The notes under the pieces: generated by a model
Seen by the model: only the letters and a program-made list of their open reading frames with translations
Told to the model about the DNA's origin: nothing
The model's database searches: none
Position numbers and translations under genes: made by a program
In this document: positions 63,849-64,000 of the stretch, one piece after another
How the letters are laid out: every line of letters starts with the position of its first letter
Position numbering within the stretch: position 1 is the first letter of the stretch
From: an uncultured Lachnospiraceae bacterium
GTDB taxonomy: Bacteria; Bacillota; Clostridia; Lachnospirales; Lachnospiraceae
Reading direction: 5' to 3'
Assembly (NCBI GenBank): GCA_946615865.1
Contig: CAMOIJ010000005.1
Span: forward strand, 52,364-116,363
DNA length: 64,000 nucleotides

Positions 63849-63919
63849 CCCCGAAAAAATGAAATAAAAAAGGCCAGGTGAGCTTGTTCACCTGGCCTTT
63901 TTATTTCATTTTTTCGGGG
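63849..63919. terminator. Very long inverted repeat and terminator after groEL
   Basis: The left arm 63849-63881 and right arm 63888-63919 are complementary over about 32 bases, differing by one extra A, around a GCTTGT loop. The inner GC part (GGCCAGGTGA/TCACCTGGCC) with flanking A and T runs is a bidirectional terminator. The outer part extends it through GAAAT/ATTTC to CCCCG/CGGGG, far longer than any other terminator here. Confidence 0.88.
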
Positions 63920-64000
63920 CGGCCAAGACGCGGAGCATTCCTGATGTGGGTGCCGGATTATTCTCACATTGTAATCTGTCAATTTTATTTGACTGACTAA
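63920..64000. other. Window end without a recognisable gene
   Basis: Eighty bases with no supported ORF. On the minus strand, TTGACA occurs near the end without a convincing -10. The convergent-style terminator before it suggests a minus-strand gene may lie beyond the window. Confidence 0.4.

Overview
The window looks like a chromosome segment of an anaerobic, low-to-mid GC Gram-positive of the Clostridia, most likely Lachnospiraceae. The reasons are: a Rex repressor; a two-subunit ferredoxin/NADPH flavoprotein pair (NfnA/NfnB type); pyruvate phosphate dikinase; a mannose-family PTS; a HrcA/CIRCE-controlled groESL; a VaFE-repeat surface protein; a type II NADP isocitrate dehydrogenase; and frequent GTG/TTG starts behind strong purine-rich ribosome binding sites. 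The assignment rests on protein resemblance and gene content, not on an rRNA gene. No rRNA, tRNA, CRISPR array, insertion sequence or prophage was seen. Gene density is high, and almost every operon ends in a clear hairpin plus T-run.

Layout. 1-2.6 kb: end of an MBOAT O-acyltransferase, two SGNH-type partner proteins and a decayed third SGNH copy (surface glycan acylation). 2.7-8.4 kb: a HerA-like ATPase and a large VaFE surface protein. 8.5-11 kb (minus strand): tyrA-aroA, aromatic amino acids. 11.2-18.1 kb: an EF-G paralogue, leuS, and a GntR regulator with icd. 18.1-24.9 kb: an ABC-F protein (minus), rex, nnr, alr, yebC. 25-29.2 kb: a small acidic ORF, ftsK and a membrane-anchored TPR protein. 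29.3-36.1 kb: nfnAB, phoH-ybeY and two flavoproteins. 36.2-37.9 kb: proA and a solitary HicB-like gene (minus).

38-46.8 kb is the most distinctive part. A HAD hydrolase, a membrane-anchored sugar-binding protein, a NarL-type sensor kinase, its response regulator and a second, family-1 solute-binding protein are packed together with no ABC permease. A terminator and a cluster of TGACA repeats follow, then a complete mannose-type PTS (IIA-IIB-IIC-IID), then a small membrane protein and an HPr-like protein in which both phosphorylation sites are missing (Asp15, Leu46). I read this as a sugar-sensing module wired to a PTS importer.

46.9-53.5 kb: a divergent PAP2 protein, nudC, a nuclease-helicase fusion (DUF2075 type) and a heterodimeric ABC exporter. 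53.5-57.2 kb: a PHP phosphoesterase and a second ABC-F protein (minus), then a glycerophosphodiesterase. 57.3-64 kb: ppdK, a GT2-GtrA glycosyltransferase, a small unknown gene (minus) and groESL, ending in a very long inverted repeat.

Start codons were chosen by ribosome binding site and family conservation, and often differ from the longest possible ORF. Promoters were called by eye from -35/-10 hexamers with 17-18 bp spacing. No database search was possible.
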